Both the position numbers and the translations under genes were made by a program. Positions 1-8,142 of a DNA stretch of 64,000 bases are shown piece after piece. Below the pieces are notes generated by a model. The model made no database searches. It had not been told where the DNA came from and worked only from the letters and a program-made list of their open reading frames with translations. The stretch is taken from positions 1 through 64,000 of the forward strand of contig NZ_MSDF01000055.1 of NCBI RefSeq assembly GCF_002022275.1, in the 5' to 3' direction. This stretch comes from Pseudomonas fluorescens (GTDB lineage Bacteria; Pseudomonadota; Gammaproteobacteria; Pseudomonadales; Pseudomonadaceae). Each line of letters begins with the position of its first letter. Within the stretch, counting starts at the first letter, position 1.

Positions 1-914
1 ATCCTCTTCAACCCCAACACCATCAACCCCGCCCCCCCCCCCATCGCCAGCAAAAACAACGGATACGACACCCACCAAGGCGTCCCCGCCGTCATCATGC
101 TGAACTCCGACATCCCGCCCACACTGGCAATCAGGTTAAGCGGCAAAAACACCACGTTGATCAACGTCAACTTGCGCAACAGATTATTCATACTGTTGTT
201 CATCAAATTCCCACGCGCATCAATCAACCCGGAGAACACATTCGAGTAGATCTCCGCCTGCTTGTAGCACTGATGATTCTCAATGATCAGATCATCAATC
301 AGCCCCAGAATCTCAGGACTGAAATGCTCCTTCTCGCCATGATTACGCAACCGCGACAACACCGCGCCATTGCTGTGCAGCGCATTGATGTAATAGATCA
401 AACTCTCACTGAGGCTGAACATCTGCATCAAGTGATGATTACTCATTGAAGCGTTGAACTGCTGCTGCAACTCCCGCGCAACCAGCTTGATCACCTTCAA
501 ATGGCCCAGATAGTGGTGGATGTTGTTGAGCAACAGGTCGAGCAACACATCCAGCGGCGTATGCAGTGGCCGGCGTGCGCCGAGCCCCGACAGCGGGGTT
601 TCATCCGTGGCAATTACCAGCAAACGGCCCGGCGAAAACAACAGGCCGCAGGACGACACCTCAAACACCAGGTTGCCACCGCCGGAATAATTCTCCGGGC
701 GCTTCCAGATCAGGAACAAGTAGTCGGGGTGAAACTCGATCCGTGAGACTTCATCCGGGTCGAGCGCCGAGGCCAAGGCGTGTTCGTCGAGTTTATGGTG
801 CTCATGCAGCCACGCGCGTTCAGGCAAGTCCGGGTTGTTGAACAACATGACTGGCGCATCGTCACGCTCCCCACGGCACAGCTTTCCATCGGCCAATTCA
901 AAACGCTGGATCAT
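1..914 (-). CDS. CorA-family divalent cation transporter, partial (3' end off window)
   Basis: Reads from an ATG at 914 toward position 1 and runs off the edge, so the extreme C-terminus is missing (about 304 residues visible). The soluble N-terminal part and a long helical stretch (FNASMSNHHLMQMFSLSESL) are followed by a first membrane helix (TLINVVFLPLNLIASVGGM) and most of a second. This is the CorA fold: a cytosolic funnel plus two C-terminal membrane helices forming a pentameric Mg2+/metal channel. The signature GMN loop is GMS here (GGMSEFSMM), so ion selectivity may differ from classical CorA. The last visible codons contain a run of eleven G (coding strand), in frame. The gene lies 6 bp downstream of the RimK-like gene on the same strand, suggesting co-transcription. 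Confidence 0.85.
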   Translation of the reverse strand, partial: MIQRFELADGKLCRGERDDAPVMLFNNPDLPERAWLHEHHKLDEHALASALDPDEVSRIEFHPDYLFLIWKRPENYSGGGNLVFEVSSCGLLFSPGRLLVIATDETPLSGLGARRPLHTPLDVLLDLLLNNIHHYLGHLKVIKLVARELQQQFNASMSNHHLMQMFSLSESLIYYINALHSNGAVLSRLRNHGEKEHFSPEILGLIDDLIIENHQCYKQAEIYSNVFSGLIDARGNLMNNSMNNLLRKLTLINVVFLPLNLIASVGGMSEFSMMTAGTPWWVSYPLFLLAMGGGAGLMVLGLKR

Positions 915-920
915 CGCGCG

Positions 921-2507
921 TCACCACACCTGACCTTGGCGCTTCAACTCCAGGCGCCTCACGAACTCCTCCAGTACCAGGGCATACAAGTCATCCTGCA
1001 AATAGGCGTCTTCAATGCCGGCGTCCATGTTCGGGTTGTCGTTGACTTCAATCACCACCACCTTGTCGCCGGATTGCTTGAGGTCCACGCCGTAGAGGCC
1101 GTCGCCGATCAGGTTGGCGGTCTTCACGGCGAGTTCCACCACGGCCTTGGGCGCTTCGTGGACCGCCAGGGTGCGGCACTCGCCGTTGATGTCCTGGCCG
1201 ATGGCCTTGTGGTTATAGATCTGCCAATGGCCTTTGGACATGAAGTACTGGCAGGCAAAGATCGGCTTGCGGTTGAGTACGCCAATGCGCCAGTCGTACT
1301 CGGTGTAGAAAAATTCCTGGGCCAACAACAGCACCGAATGCTCGAACAGCTCGGCGGTGGCCTTGAGCAGCGCTTCCTGGCTTTCAACCTTGATCACGCC
1401 CCGGGAGAAACAGCCGTCGGGGATCTTCAGTACCAGCGGGAAGCCCAGCCGCTCGCCAACCCGTTCGAAATCTTCCGGTCGCTCCTTGTAGAGAATTTCG
1501 GTGGCGGGCATGCCCAGTTGATGGCTGTTGAGCAGGTCGGTGAGGTAGACCTTATTGGTGCAGCGCAGGATCGACGCCGGGTCGTCCATCACCACCAGGC
1601 CTTCGCTTTCGGCTTTCTTGGCAAACCGGTAGGTGTGGTTGTCGACGCTGGTGGTCTCGCGGATCAGCAAGGCGTCGTACTCGGCGAGGCGTGAGTAATC
1701 CTTGCGTTCGATCAGCTCCACATCGATGCCCAAGCCCTTGCCGACCCGTACAAAATTTTCCAGGGCCTTGGCATTGGAGGGCGGCAATTGTTCCTGCGGG
1801 TCGTGAAGAATCGCCAGGTCATAGCGGGCCAACCGGCGTGAGCGTGGCTGGCGCCAGATCTTGCGGCTGAAGTTGTCGAGGGCGTGGGCGAACTGGTCTT
1901 CCTGGTCGTCGCGCAACTTGTGCAACACGCCGGACTTGACCCCTTCGATGTGCCAACCGTTATTCTTGCGAAACTCAACTAACAATATCGGGCACGGAAA
2001 GGTTTCAAACAACTGACGGGCCAACTCCTGCAACGGCTCTATATTCGTCCGACCAAAATAAAGTGTCAGGGTAAAACTTTCGGTATTGCTGTAAAGATGA
2101 TGACTCAAGGCTTTATCGAGGGTTTTATCCAGATCATCAAGGGACAGACCGTACAGCGATTTTTTCGTCAGTTCGCTGATGGTGCGCACCGACGGAATCA
2201 CCTTGTGCCCCCGCGCCTCCGCCAACAGCGAGCAGTAATAACCGTGCCCCAGGTACTTGTAGCTGCGGCACAGGTTGATCACCTGCACGCGCTTGCCCGT
2301 CTCGCTTTCGCGTGTTTGCTCGAGGTATTCCTGGGCGGTGACAATGTCTTCGCTGGGAAAGTAGGAGGCCCAATCTTCCTTGCGTTCGACAATAATCACG
2401 ACTTGACTTGAACCTCTGGGAAGCGCAGAAAAATAACCGCTGGAAGTTATTGTCGCCGCGACTGTTTGCTCGGATACTTCACGCCAATGACCTTGTACCG
2501 CCGACAT
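921..2507 (-). CDS. RimK-family ATP-grasp ligase with N-terminal RLAN-type domain
   Basis: A 528-residue protein. The first roughly 220 residues form the N-terminal domain typical of this RimK subgroup, and the C-terminal half is an ATP-grasp domain. Visible landmarks are KIPDGCFSRGVIKVE (nucleotide lid), YDWRIGVL, and the metal-binding end motif EVNDNPNMDAG. ATP-grasp RimK enzymes form amide bonds between a carboxylate and an amine, classically glutamate addition to ribosomal protein S6. This longer form is a distinct subfamily whose substrate I cannot read from sequence. It diverges from a GNAT/C39-peptidase fusion at 2602, a pairing known in comparative genomics of peptide-modifying amidoligases. 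The start codon lacks a strong Shine-Dalgarno, so a slightly internal start is possible. Confidence 0.88.
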   Translation of the reverse strand: MSAVQGHWREVSEQTVAATITSSGYFSALPRGSSQVVIIVERKEDWASYFPSEDIVTAQEYLEQTRESETGKRVQVINLCRSYKYLGHGYYCSLLAEARGHKVIPSVRTISELTKKSLYGLSLDDLDKTLDKALSHHLYSNTESFTLTLYFGRTNIEPLQELARQLFETFPCPILLVEFRKNNGWHIEGVKSGVLHKLRDDQEDQFAHALDNFSRKIWRQPRSRRLARYDLAILHDPQEQLPPSNAKALENFVRVGKGLGIDVELIERKDYSRLAEYDALLIRETTSVDNHTYRFAKKAESEGLVVMDDPASILRCTNKVYLTDLLNSHQLGMPATEILYKERPEDFERVGERLGFPLVLKIPDGCFSRGVIKVESQEALLKATAELFEHSVLLLAQEFFYTEYDWRIGVLNRKPIFACQYFMSKGHWQIYNHKAIGQDINGECRTLAVHEAPKAVVELAVKTANLIGDGLYGVDLKQSGDKVVVIEVNDNPNMDAGIEDAYLQDDLYALVLEEFVRRLELKRQGQVW

Positions 2508-2601
2508 AATATTTGATCCGCTTTAGAGAACTCGACCTTTTCTATTAAGCACGATCTTTTAGAGAAGTCCCGTTTCGTTACGCAACTTTTACGGCGGTCA
2601 T

Positions 2602-3696
2602 ATGGCTCTTTCCTTTCGCGTTGCAACCCCCACGGATGTGCCCGAACTGGTGGCACTGGAACAGCACTGTTTCACCACCGACCGGCTCTCGCCGCGCAGC
2701 TTTCAATGGATGGTCAGCCGCGCCCACGGCCAGTTGCTGGTGGCGGAAAAACACGGGCAATTGCTCGGTTACGCCTTGGTGCTGTTTCATCGCGGCACCT
2801 CGCTGGCGCGCCTGTACTCCATCGCCATCGCCGAACAGGCGCGCGGCCTGGGCTTGGGCAAGCAATTGCTGGCACACACCGAGGCCTGCGCCGTCGAGCA
2901 CGATTGCGCCTACCTGCGCCTGGAGGTGCGCACCGACAACCCCGGCGCCCTCGCCCTGTATGAACGCAATGGCTACCGGCGCTTTGCGCTGATCAACGAC
3001 TACTACGAAGACCACACCGCCGCCCTGCGCCTGGAAAAACGCATCGTCCAGCATCAGGACGCGCGCCCGCAAAGCGTGCCCTATTACCAGCAGACCACCG
3101 ACTTCACCTGCGGCGCGGCCTGCCTGCTGATGGCCATGGGCGCGCTGGTGCCCGACCGCGTGGCGCAACGACGCGAAGAACTGCAGATCTGGCGCGAAGC
3201 GACCACCGTGTTCATGACCGCAGGCCATGGCGGTTGCAGCCCGCAAGGCCTGGCATTGGCGGCCTGGCGCCGGGGCTTTCGCGTGCTCATGCAGGTGAAT
3301 GTGCGCGGGCCGTTGTTTCTGGATGGCGTGCGCGATGCACATAAAAAAGAGGTGATGCGCGTGGTGCACGAGGCGTTCGAGGAGGACCTGGCCACCAGCG
3401 ACGTCGAGCAGGCCCTTGGCGGCGCACTGGACTTACCCCAGGTGCTGCGTGACGGCGGGCAGCCACTGGTGTTGATCAGCAGCTACCGCCTGACCCGCTC
3501 CAAATCGCCGCACTGGGTGATGGTCACCGATTGCGACGACGACTTCGTCTACCTGCACGACCCGGACGTGGACCACAGCCAGCACCGTCAGCCCCTGGAC
3601 TGCCAGCACCTGCCGGTCAGCCACGGGGAGTTCGAACGAATGTGCCGGTTTGGCAACAACAAACTGCGGGCGGCAGTCGTCGTCTTCACCCGGTAA
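2602..3696 (+). CDS. GNAT N-acetyltransferase fused to C39-like cysteine peptidase
   Basis: A 364-residue fusion. Residues 1 to about 150 are a RimI-like GNAT domain, with the acetyl-CoA loop around EQARGLGLGKQLL and a typical end NPGALALYERNGYRR. After a linker, residues about 165-364 form a papain-like C39 domain: catalytic Cys in TDFTCGAACLLMAMG, His in PHWVMVTD and Asp in LHDPDVDH. All three catalytic residues are visible, so activity is plausible. There is no signal peptide, so it is probably cytoplasmic. It is divergent from the RimK-like ligase across about 95 bp, so a shared promoter region is likely. Inference: the ligase adds amino acids or peptide tags while this fusion acetylates and/or cleaves them. 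The actual substrate is unknown. Confidence 0.85.
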   Translation: MALSFRVATPTDVPELVALEQHCFTTDRLSPRSFQWMVSRAHGQLLVAEKHGQLLGYALVLFHRGTSLARLYSIAIAEQARGLGLGKQLLAHTEACAVEHDCAYLRLEVRTDNPGALALYERNGYRRFALINDYYEDHTAALRLEKRIVQHQDARPQSVPYYQQTTDFTCGAACLLMAMGALVPDRVAQRREELQIWREATTVFMTAGHGGCSPQGLALAAWRRGFRVLMQVNVRGPLFLDGVRDAHKKEVMRVVHEAFEEDLATSDVEQALGGALDLPQVLRDGGQPLVLISSYRLTRSKSPHWVMVTDCDDDFVYLHDPDVDHSQHRQPLDCQHLPVSHGEFERMCRFGNNKLRAAVVVFTR

Positions 3697-3700
3697 AGGC

Positions 3701-4786
3701 TCAGGCGACTTGCTTGATCCCGGCCTTGGCCTCCAGCTCGCGCACCAGCGGCAGCACGCGCTGGCCGAAGTACTCGACTTCTTCCTGAAAGTGCAGGAAG
3801 CCGGCCAGTATCAGGTCCACGCCCACCGCCTTGAGCGCGACGATGCGCTCGGCAATCTGTTGCGGGGTGCCGATCAGGTTTGTCTTGAAGCCATCGTTGT
3901 ATTGCACCAGGTCCTCAAAGCTGGACTTGGCCCAGTTGCCCTCGCCTTCCGGTGACGACTTGCCCGCCTGTTTGGCCGCGTCGCCAAATGCGTTTACGGC
4001 CTGCGGGTCGGCCTTGTCGATGATTTCTGCGAGTACGGCACGCGCTTCTTCCTCGGTGTCGCGGGCGATCACAAAGGCGTTCACGCCGACTTTGACCGAA
4101 TGGTTATTCGCGGCGGCCTTGGCGCGAATGTCATCGACCTGGGCCTTGATGCCTTCCGGGGTGTTGCCGTTGGTGAAGTACCAGTCCGACACGCGTGCGG
4201 CCATGTCCCGCGCCGCCCTTGAGCTGCCACCCTGGAACACTTCCGGCTGCCCCAGCGGCTTGGGCTTGAGGGTGTAGTTGTTGAAGCGATAGAAATCGCC
4301 CTTGAAGGTGAAGTCGTCCTGGGTCCAGATGCCTTTCAGCGCGCGGATGAACTCTTCGGAGCGGCGATAGCGCTCATCGTGTTCCAGCCAGTGTTCGCCA
4401 ATCGCCTGGAATTCGCCCTTGAACCAGCCACTGACGATGTTCACCGCGATACGCCCATTGGTCAGCTGATCGATAGTCGCCAGTTGCTTGGCCGCCAGTG
4501 CCGGTTGCCAGGGGCCGGGCAGGATCGCCGCGATCACTTTGAGCGTGGTGGTGGCTGCGAGCAGCGCATGGCTGAACGCCACGGATTCGTGCTGGTTTTC
4601 CGCACCGTAACCGGCGGTGAAGCGAATTTGCGTAAGGCCGTATTCAAAGCCGGCGGCTTCGGCCAATTGCGCCAGTTTGCGGTTGTAGTCGATCCCCCAG
4701 TCGGTGCGCTGTTCGATCTTGCTGACCACCAGCCCACCGCTGACGTTGGGCACCCAATAGGCAAATTTCACGGCTTGCTGACTCAT
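3701..4786 (-). CDS. sfnG: FMNH2-dependent dimethylsulfone monooxygenase SfnG
   Basis: A 361-residue bacterial-luciferase-like flavin monooxygenase of the SsuD/SfnG group. It matches the SfnG pattern closely (FAYWVPNVSGGLVVSKIEQRT, GLTQIRFTAGYG, NIVSGWFKGEF, VFQGGSSRAARD). SfnG converts dimethyl sulfone to methanesulfinate with reduced FMN supplied by a partner reductase, so cells can use it as a sulfur source during sulfate limitation. I chose the ATG at 4786 (MSQQAVKFAYW) because GAGGT lies 8-12 bp upstream and it aligns with family N-termini; an in-frame extension upstream is not needed. A sigma-54 promoter lies upstream at 4827-4842. The oxidoreductase at 5055 diverges from it. Confidence 0.92.
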   Translation of the reverse strand: MSQQAVKFAYWVPNVSGGLVVSKIEQRTDWGIDYNRKLAQLAEAAGFEYGLTQIRFTAGYGAENQHESVAFSHALLAATTTLKVIAAILPGPWQPALAAKQLATIDQLTNGRIAVNIVSGWFKGEFQAIGEHWLEHDERYRRSEEFIRALKGIWTQDDFTFKGDFYRFNNYTLKPKPLGQPEVFQGGSSRAARDMAARVSDWYFTNGNTPEGIKAQVDDIRAKAAANNHSVKVGVNAFVIARDTEEEARAVLAEIIDKADPQAVNAFGDAAKQAGKSSPEGEGNWAKSSFEDLVQYNDGFKTNLIGTPQQIAERIVALKAVGVDLILAGFLHFQEEVEYFGQRVLPLVRELEAKAGIKQVA

Positions 4787-4825
4787 CTGGCAGTACCTCG
4801 CACAAAGGGATGTGCAAGGGCATGG

Positions 4826-4842
4826 AGCAGCAAGCGTGCCAG
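4826..4842 (-). promoter_or_regulatory. Sigma-54 (-24/-12) promoter for sfnG
   Basis: On the minus strand the sequence reads TGGCACGCTTGCTGCT, matching TGGCAC-N5-TTGCW with one mismatch. The GG doublet is at 4840-4839 and the GC doublet at 4828-4827, with the invariant 10 bp between them. It lies 40 bp upstream of the sfnG start. SfnR, a sigma-54 activator, controls sfn genes in P. putida, so RpoN dependence is expected. Confidence 0.75.
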
Positions 4843-4940
4843 CCACGGGCAAAGGCCCGAGGCGCAAGCGCTGCGGCTTAAAATCAGGCCGTGCAGCACT
4901 TGCCTGTGAATGTCGTGGATCGCGCCGGTTTGTCGATCCA

Positions 4941-4958
4941 CTGTTGCTGGAGCAACAG
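4941..4958. promoter_or_regulatory. Perfect inverted repeat, candidate activator site between divergent sigma-54 promoters
   Basis: CTGTTGCTGGAGCAACAG is a perfect 8-bp-arm palindrome with a 2-bp centre. It sits about 42 bp upstream of the rightward -24 box and about 100 bp upstream of the leftward one, where an enhancer-binding protein such as SfnR would bind. The regulator assignment is inference; no such regulator gene is in the window. Confidence 0.5.
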
Positions 4959-4998
4959 CAAACCACGGCGCTGCAACGCAAATACAGGCCGCAAGGCC

Positions 4999-5014
4999 CG
5001 GCACGGACTGTGCA
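4999..5014 (+). promoter_or_regulatory. Sigma-54 (-24/-12) promoter for the acyl-CoA-dehydrogenase-like gene
   Basis: CGGCACGGACTGTGCA has GG at 5000-5001 and GC at 5012-5013 separated by exactly 10 bp, close to TGGCAC-N5-TTGCA. It lies about 40 bp before the start codon at 5055. With the oppositely oriented sfnG promoter it makes a divergent RpoN-controlled region. Confidence 0.7.
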
Positions 5015-5054
5015 ATAACTCGAGGACTTGAACACTGCCAAGGAGCCGTTCCCC

Positions 5055-6293
5055 ATGACCGAGCAACACGTGATCAACCCGCTGTCCACCGGCGTCGATT
5101 ACCCCACCCTGGCCGCGCGTTTCCGGCCGATCTTCCAGCGCATCGCCGAGGGTGCCGTGGAACGCGAACACACCCGCGCCCTGCCCTATGAGCCCATTCA
5201 ATGGCTCAAACAAGCCGGTTTTGGCGCGGTACGCGTGCCGGTGGAATACGGCGGTGGCGGCGCTTCATTGCCGCAGCTGTTTGAACTGCTGATCGAACTG
5301 GCGGCTGCCGACTCCAATGTGCCCCAGGCCCTGCGCGGTCACTTTGCCTTTGCCGAGGATCGTCTGAACGCCGCGCCAGGTGCCGGGCGCGACCTGTGGT
5401 TCAAGCGCTTCGTGGACGGCGATATCGTCGGTTGCGCCTGGACTGAAATCGGCAATGTGGCGATTGGCGACGTGGTCACACAGGTCAGCCCTGACGGCGA
5501 CAACTGGAAACTCAACGGCGAAAAGTTCTACAGCACCGGCAGCCTGTTCTCGGACTGGATCGACGTGTACGCCCAACGCAGCGACACCGGCGGCGACGTG
5601 ATCGCCGCCACCCGCACGCGCCAGGCTGGCGTGGTGCAAAGCGATGACTGGGACGGTTTTGGCCAGCGCACCACGGGCAGCGGGACCACACGGTTTACGG
5701 ATGCGGTGGTCGAAGCGCAAAACCTGATCGATTTTGCCACCCGCTTCAAATACCAGACGGCGTTCTACCAGTTGGTGTTGCTGGCGAGCCTGGCCGGGAT
5801 AGGCCGCGCCGCGCTGAACGACGTGGCGCATCAAGTGCGCAGCCGCAAGCGCATCTACAGCCATGGCAATGCGGCACATGTCAGCCAGGACTCACAGATT
5901 CAGCAGGTGGTCGGTGAAGTCGCCGCCCTGGTGTACGCCGCCGAGGCCAGTGCGTTGAAAGCCGCAGTGCCTGCGCAACGGGCGTATCTGGCGCGGTTTG
6001 GCGGGGACGAGGCGCTGGAGCGTGAGGCCAATGTGGCCGCCGAGATTGAGTCGGCAACGGCGCAGGTGGTGGTCTCGGAGTTGATTCAACGCGCAACCAC
6101 GCAGTTGTTTAACGCGCTGGGCGCGTCCGATGTGCGCCAGGGCAAGGCCCTCGACCGGCATTGGCGCAATGCGCGGACGGTGTCGTCGCACAACCCGGTG
6201 ATCTACAAGGCGCGGATTGTGGGGGATTGGGTGGTCAACGGGACCGAGCCGCCGTTTGTGTGGCAGATCGGGAATGGCCCGGCCAGGACCTGA
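5055..6293 (+). CDS. SfnB/DszC-like flavin monooxygenase (acyl-CoA dehydrogenase fold)
   Basis: A 412-residue protein with the acyl-CoA dehydrogenase fold: N-terminal helical domain (FGAVRVPVEYGGGGASL), beta domain (GNVAIGDVVTQVS, GEKFYSTGSLFSDW) and C-terminal helical bundle ending HNPVIYKARIVGDWVVNG. The retained FYSTGS and HN-type motifs resemble FMN-dependent sulfur oxygenases (SfnB, DszC), not true acyl-CoA dehydrogenases, and no dehydrogenase catalytic Glu context is evident. A role in oxidising organosulfur compounds is therefore inferred. The ATG at 5055 is preceded by AAGGAG about 11 bp upstream. It is divergent from sfnG and has its own sigma-54 promoter, so both probably respond to sulfur starvation. 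Confidence 0.82.
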   Translation: MTEQHVINPLSTGVDYPTLAARFRPIFQRIAEGAVEREHTRALPYEPIQWLKQAGFGAVRVPVEYGGGGASLPQLFELLIELAAADSNVPQALRGHFAFAEDRLNAAPGAGRDLWFKRFVDGDIVGCAWTEIGNVAIGDVVTQVSPDGDNWKLNGEKFYSTGSLFSDWIDVYAQRSDTGGDVIAATRTRQAGVVQSDDWDGFGQRTTGSGTTRFTDAVVEAQNLIDFATRFKYQTAFYQLVLLASLAGIGRAALNDVAHQVRSRKRIYSHGNAAHVSQDSQIQQVVGEVAALVYAAEASALKAAVPAQRAYLARFGGDEALEREANVAAEIESATAQVVVSELIQRATTQLFNALGASDVRQGKALDRHWRNARTVSSHNPVIYKARIVGDWVVNGTEPPFVWQIGNGPART

Positions 6294-6310
6294 GGTCAAC
6301 ACAGTCAACT

Positions 6311-6338
6311 TGTGGGAGCTGGCTTGCCAGCTCCCACA
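6311..6338. repeat. REP-type hairpin between convergent genes
   Basis: A compact palindrome (TGTGGGAGCTGGC / GCCAGCTCCCACA) of the common P. fluorescens REP core. It sits between the convergent flavoprotein and TauE genes, where it may act as a bidirectional transcript-end stabiliser. Confidence 0.8.
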
Positions 6339-6355
6339 TTTGGACCGCGTGTACT

Positions 6356-7141
6356 TTAGAACGCGAGCTTGTAACCAATAGTCATCAACATGATCGCCAG
6401 GCACGGGCGCAACACAGCGTCCGGTACCTTGCCGGTCATGTGGCTGCCGAGGTAAATCCCCGGCAACGACCCCATCAGCAAGAAGCCAAGCAAGTGCCAG
6501 TCCATATTGCCCATGCTCGCATGGCCCAGGCCCGCCACCAGCGTCAGCGGCACGGCATGCGCAATCTCGGTGCCGACCAGGCGCCGCGTGGCCAGGAATG
6601 GATAGAGGATAAACAACGCCACAGTGCCCAATGCCCCCGCACCGATTGACGTCAACGCGACCATGGTGCCGAGAATGGCACCCGTCACCACCGTCAGTGC
6701 ATTCAGGTTGCGCGGGCTCATGTGGTAGTCATCGCCCGCATGGCGCTGGGCGAAGGCCAACAGGCTTTTCTTGAACAGGATGGCCAGGGCGGTCAGCAGC
6801 AACACCACGCCGAGGGCCTGTTTGATCACCGCGTTCATTGCCGTGGGGTCGGTGTGCAGGCTCGCGAGGAACCACAGGGTTAGCAACACCGCGGGCACGC
6901 TGCCCAGGGTCAGCCAGCCGGTGATGGTCCAGTCGATGTTCTTGTTTTTGCTGTGTACCAGCACGCCACCGGACTTGGTGATGGCCGCGTACAACAGGTC
7001 GGTGCCCACGGCGGTCGCCGGGTTGATGCCAAACCAGAGCAGGATCGGTGTCATCAACGACCCGCCGCCTACCCCGGTCATGCCCACGATAAAACCAACG
7101 ATCAGGCCGGCAACCACGAAACCAAAATTACCCACATCCAT
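6356..7141 (-). CDS. TauE/SafE-family sulfite/anion exporter
   Basis: A 261-residue integral membrane protein with eight or so hydrophobic segments and the family's internal duplication: glycine-rich GMTGVGGGSLMTPIL in the first half and ALTSIGAGALGTVALFILYP in the second. TauE/SafE permeases move sulfur-containing anions (sulfite, sulfoacetate) or organic acids across the inner membrane. Its position beside sfnG and the SfnB/DszC-like gene suggests export of sulfite or a sulfinate released during sulfone degradation (inference). It is convergent with the flavoprotein gene and separated from it by a REP hairpin. The AT-rich stretch 7142-7232 should hold its promoter, though I do not see a convincing consensus. 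Confidence 0.88.
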   Translation of the reverse strand: MDVGNFGFVVAGLIVGFIVGMTGVGGGSLMTPILLWFGINPATAVGTDLLYAAITKSGGVLVHSKNKNIDWTITGWLTLGSVPAVLLTLWFLASLHTDPTAMNAVIKQALGVVLLLTALAILFKKSLLAFAQRHAGDDYHMSPRNLNALTVVTGAILGTMVALTSIGAGALGTVALFILYPFLATRRLVGTEIAHAVPLTLVAGLGHASMGNMDWHLLGFLLMGSLPGIYLGSHMTGKVPDAVLRPCLAIMLMTIGYKLAF

Positions 7142-7232
7142 TACAGCTACCTGCGGCCATATAAATTTCTGGCCGCAGGATAGCGATTTTTCTTATAACG
7201 ACTTATATCAATATGATCTGACTTTATGCCTT

Positions 7233-8003
7233 TTAGCTCAATCGCTGACAGACATAGGCCTGGGTCTGATACGGGAACGCAACGGTGTCACGCCCCTTCA
7301 AGTCGGGATGGGTATCGATCAATGCCTGTAACTGCGCCGTGACCGTGGCTTTTTCATCGGCGGGCAGCGCTGCAATAAAGCTGACCGAGAGAAAGCGATC
7401 CATGATCACTTCCTGAGGACTGCCCACATGCTGATAGGGAAAACAGGTCATTTCAGGTGGGGAAAACAGCTCGCCCGTGAAGGCGTCGCGCCAACGGCCT
7501 GTATGAAAACGCGGCGTGTCGCCCTCATACGGCGTGATGATTTCAGTAATCGCCGCGACCCAATCCACCGACTCGTCACGCACATTCCACACCAGCCCCA
7601 AACGGCCATCAGACTTGAGTACACGGTGAATTTCCGCCAAGGCAGCCTCGGTGGAAAACCAGTGGAACGCTTGCGCGCAAACCAGCGCATCGGCGCTGGC
7701 GGCCTCCAGCGGGATGGATTCGGCGGTGCCGTTCAGCAGGCGCACATCCGGCAGCAGTTTTCTCAACTGCGCGCCCATCGCCGCCACCGGCTCGACGGCA
7801 ATCAGTGTCGGTGCCAGGGTGCTGAGCATGCGGGTGAATTTGCCGGTGCCGGCGCCGAGGTCAATCACGGTGGAGTGCGCATCGATGTGCAGCGTTTCGG
7901 CGAGCCAGCCGGTCAGTTGTCGCGGGTAGTCAGGCCGGCCCTGGGCGTAGGTGACAGCCTGGGTAGAGAAACCTTGTTGAGCAGACGTGTGGACACCAGT
8001 CAT
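7233..8003 (-). CDS. Class I SAM-dependent methyltransferase
   Basis: A 256-residue methyltransferase with motif I VIDLGAGTGKFTRML, an acidic ribose-binding end of strand 2 (LIAVEPVAAMG), and motif IV region ADALVCAQAFHWFS. This is the Methyltransf_11 layout seen in small-molecule methylases of the UbiE/Tam type. The substrate cannot be inferred. I set the start at 8003 (MTGVHTSAQQGFST), which has GAGGAG nine bases upstream, in place of the longer in-frame ATG at 8111 that has no clear ribosome-binding site. It is divergent from the DUF3455 gene. Confidence 0.85.
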   Translation of the reverse strand: MTGVHTSAQQGFSTQAVTYAQGRPDYPRQLTGWLAETLHIDAHSTVIDLGAGTGKFTRMLSTLAPTLIAVEPVAAMGAQLRKLLPDVRLLNGTAESIPLEAASADALVCAQAFHWFSTEAALAEIHRVLKSDGRLGLVWNVRDESVDWVAAITEIITPYEGDTPRFHTGRWRDAFTGELFSPPEMTCFPYQHVGSPQEVIMDRFLSVSFIAALPADEKATVTAQLQALIDTHPDLKGRDTVAFPYQTQAYVCQRLS

Positions 8004-8142
8004 TGCCAATCGCTCCTCGGGTAGTGCGGGGCGCACAGTGTGCGCCCTCTTGAGTTTATTTTCTAACCCGTGCATCCAATCGTGCGCGTGGTGGGTAGTC
8101 CTTTCAGTCACCCCGCTGTTTTACTGAAATGGAGAAACACCC

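Noticed and set aside
32..42. Possible frameshift at the eleven-base C/G run in the CorA-like gene
   Set aside because: The frame stays open and continues as a sensible hydrophobic helix through the run, so no frameshift is needed.
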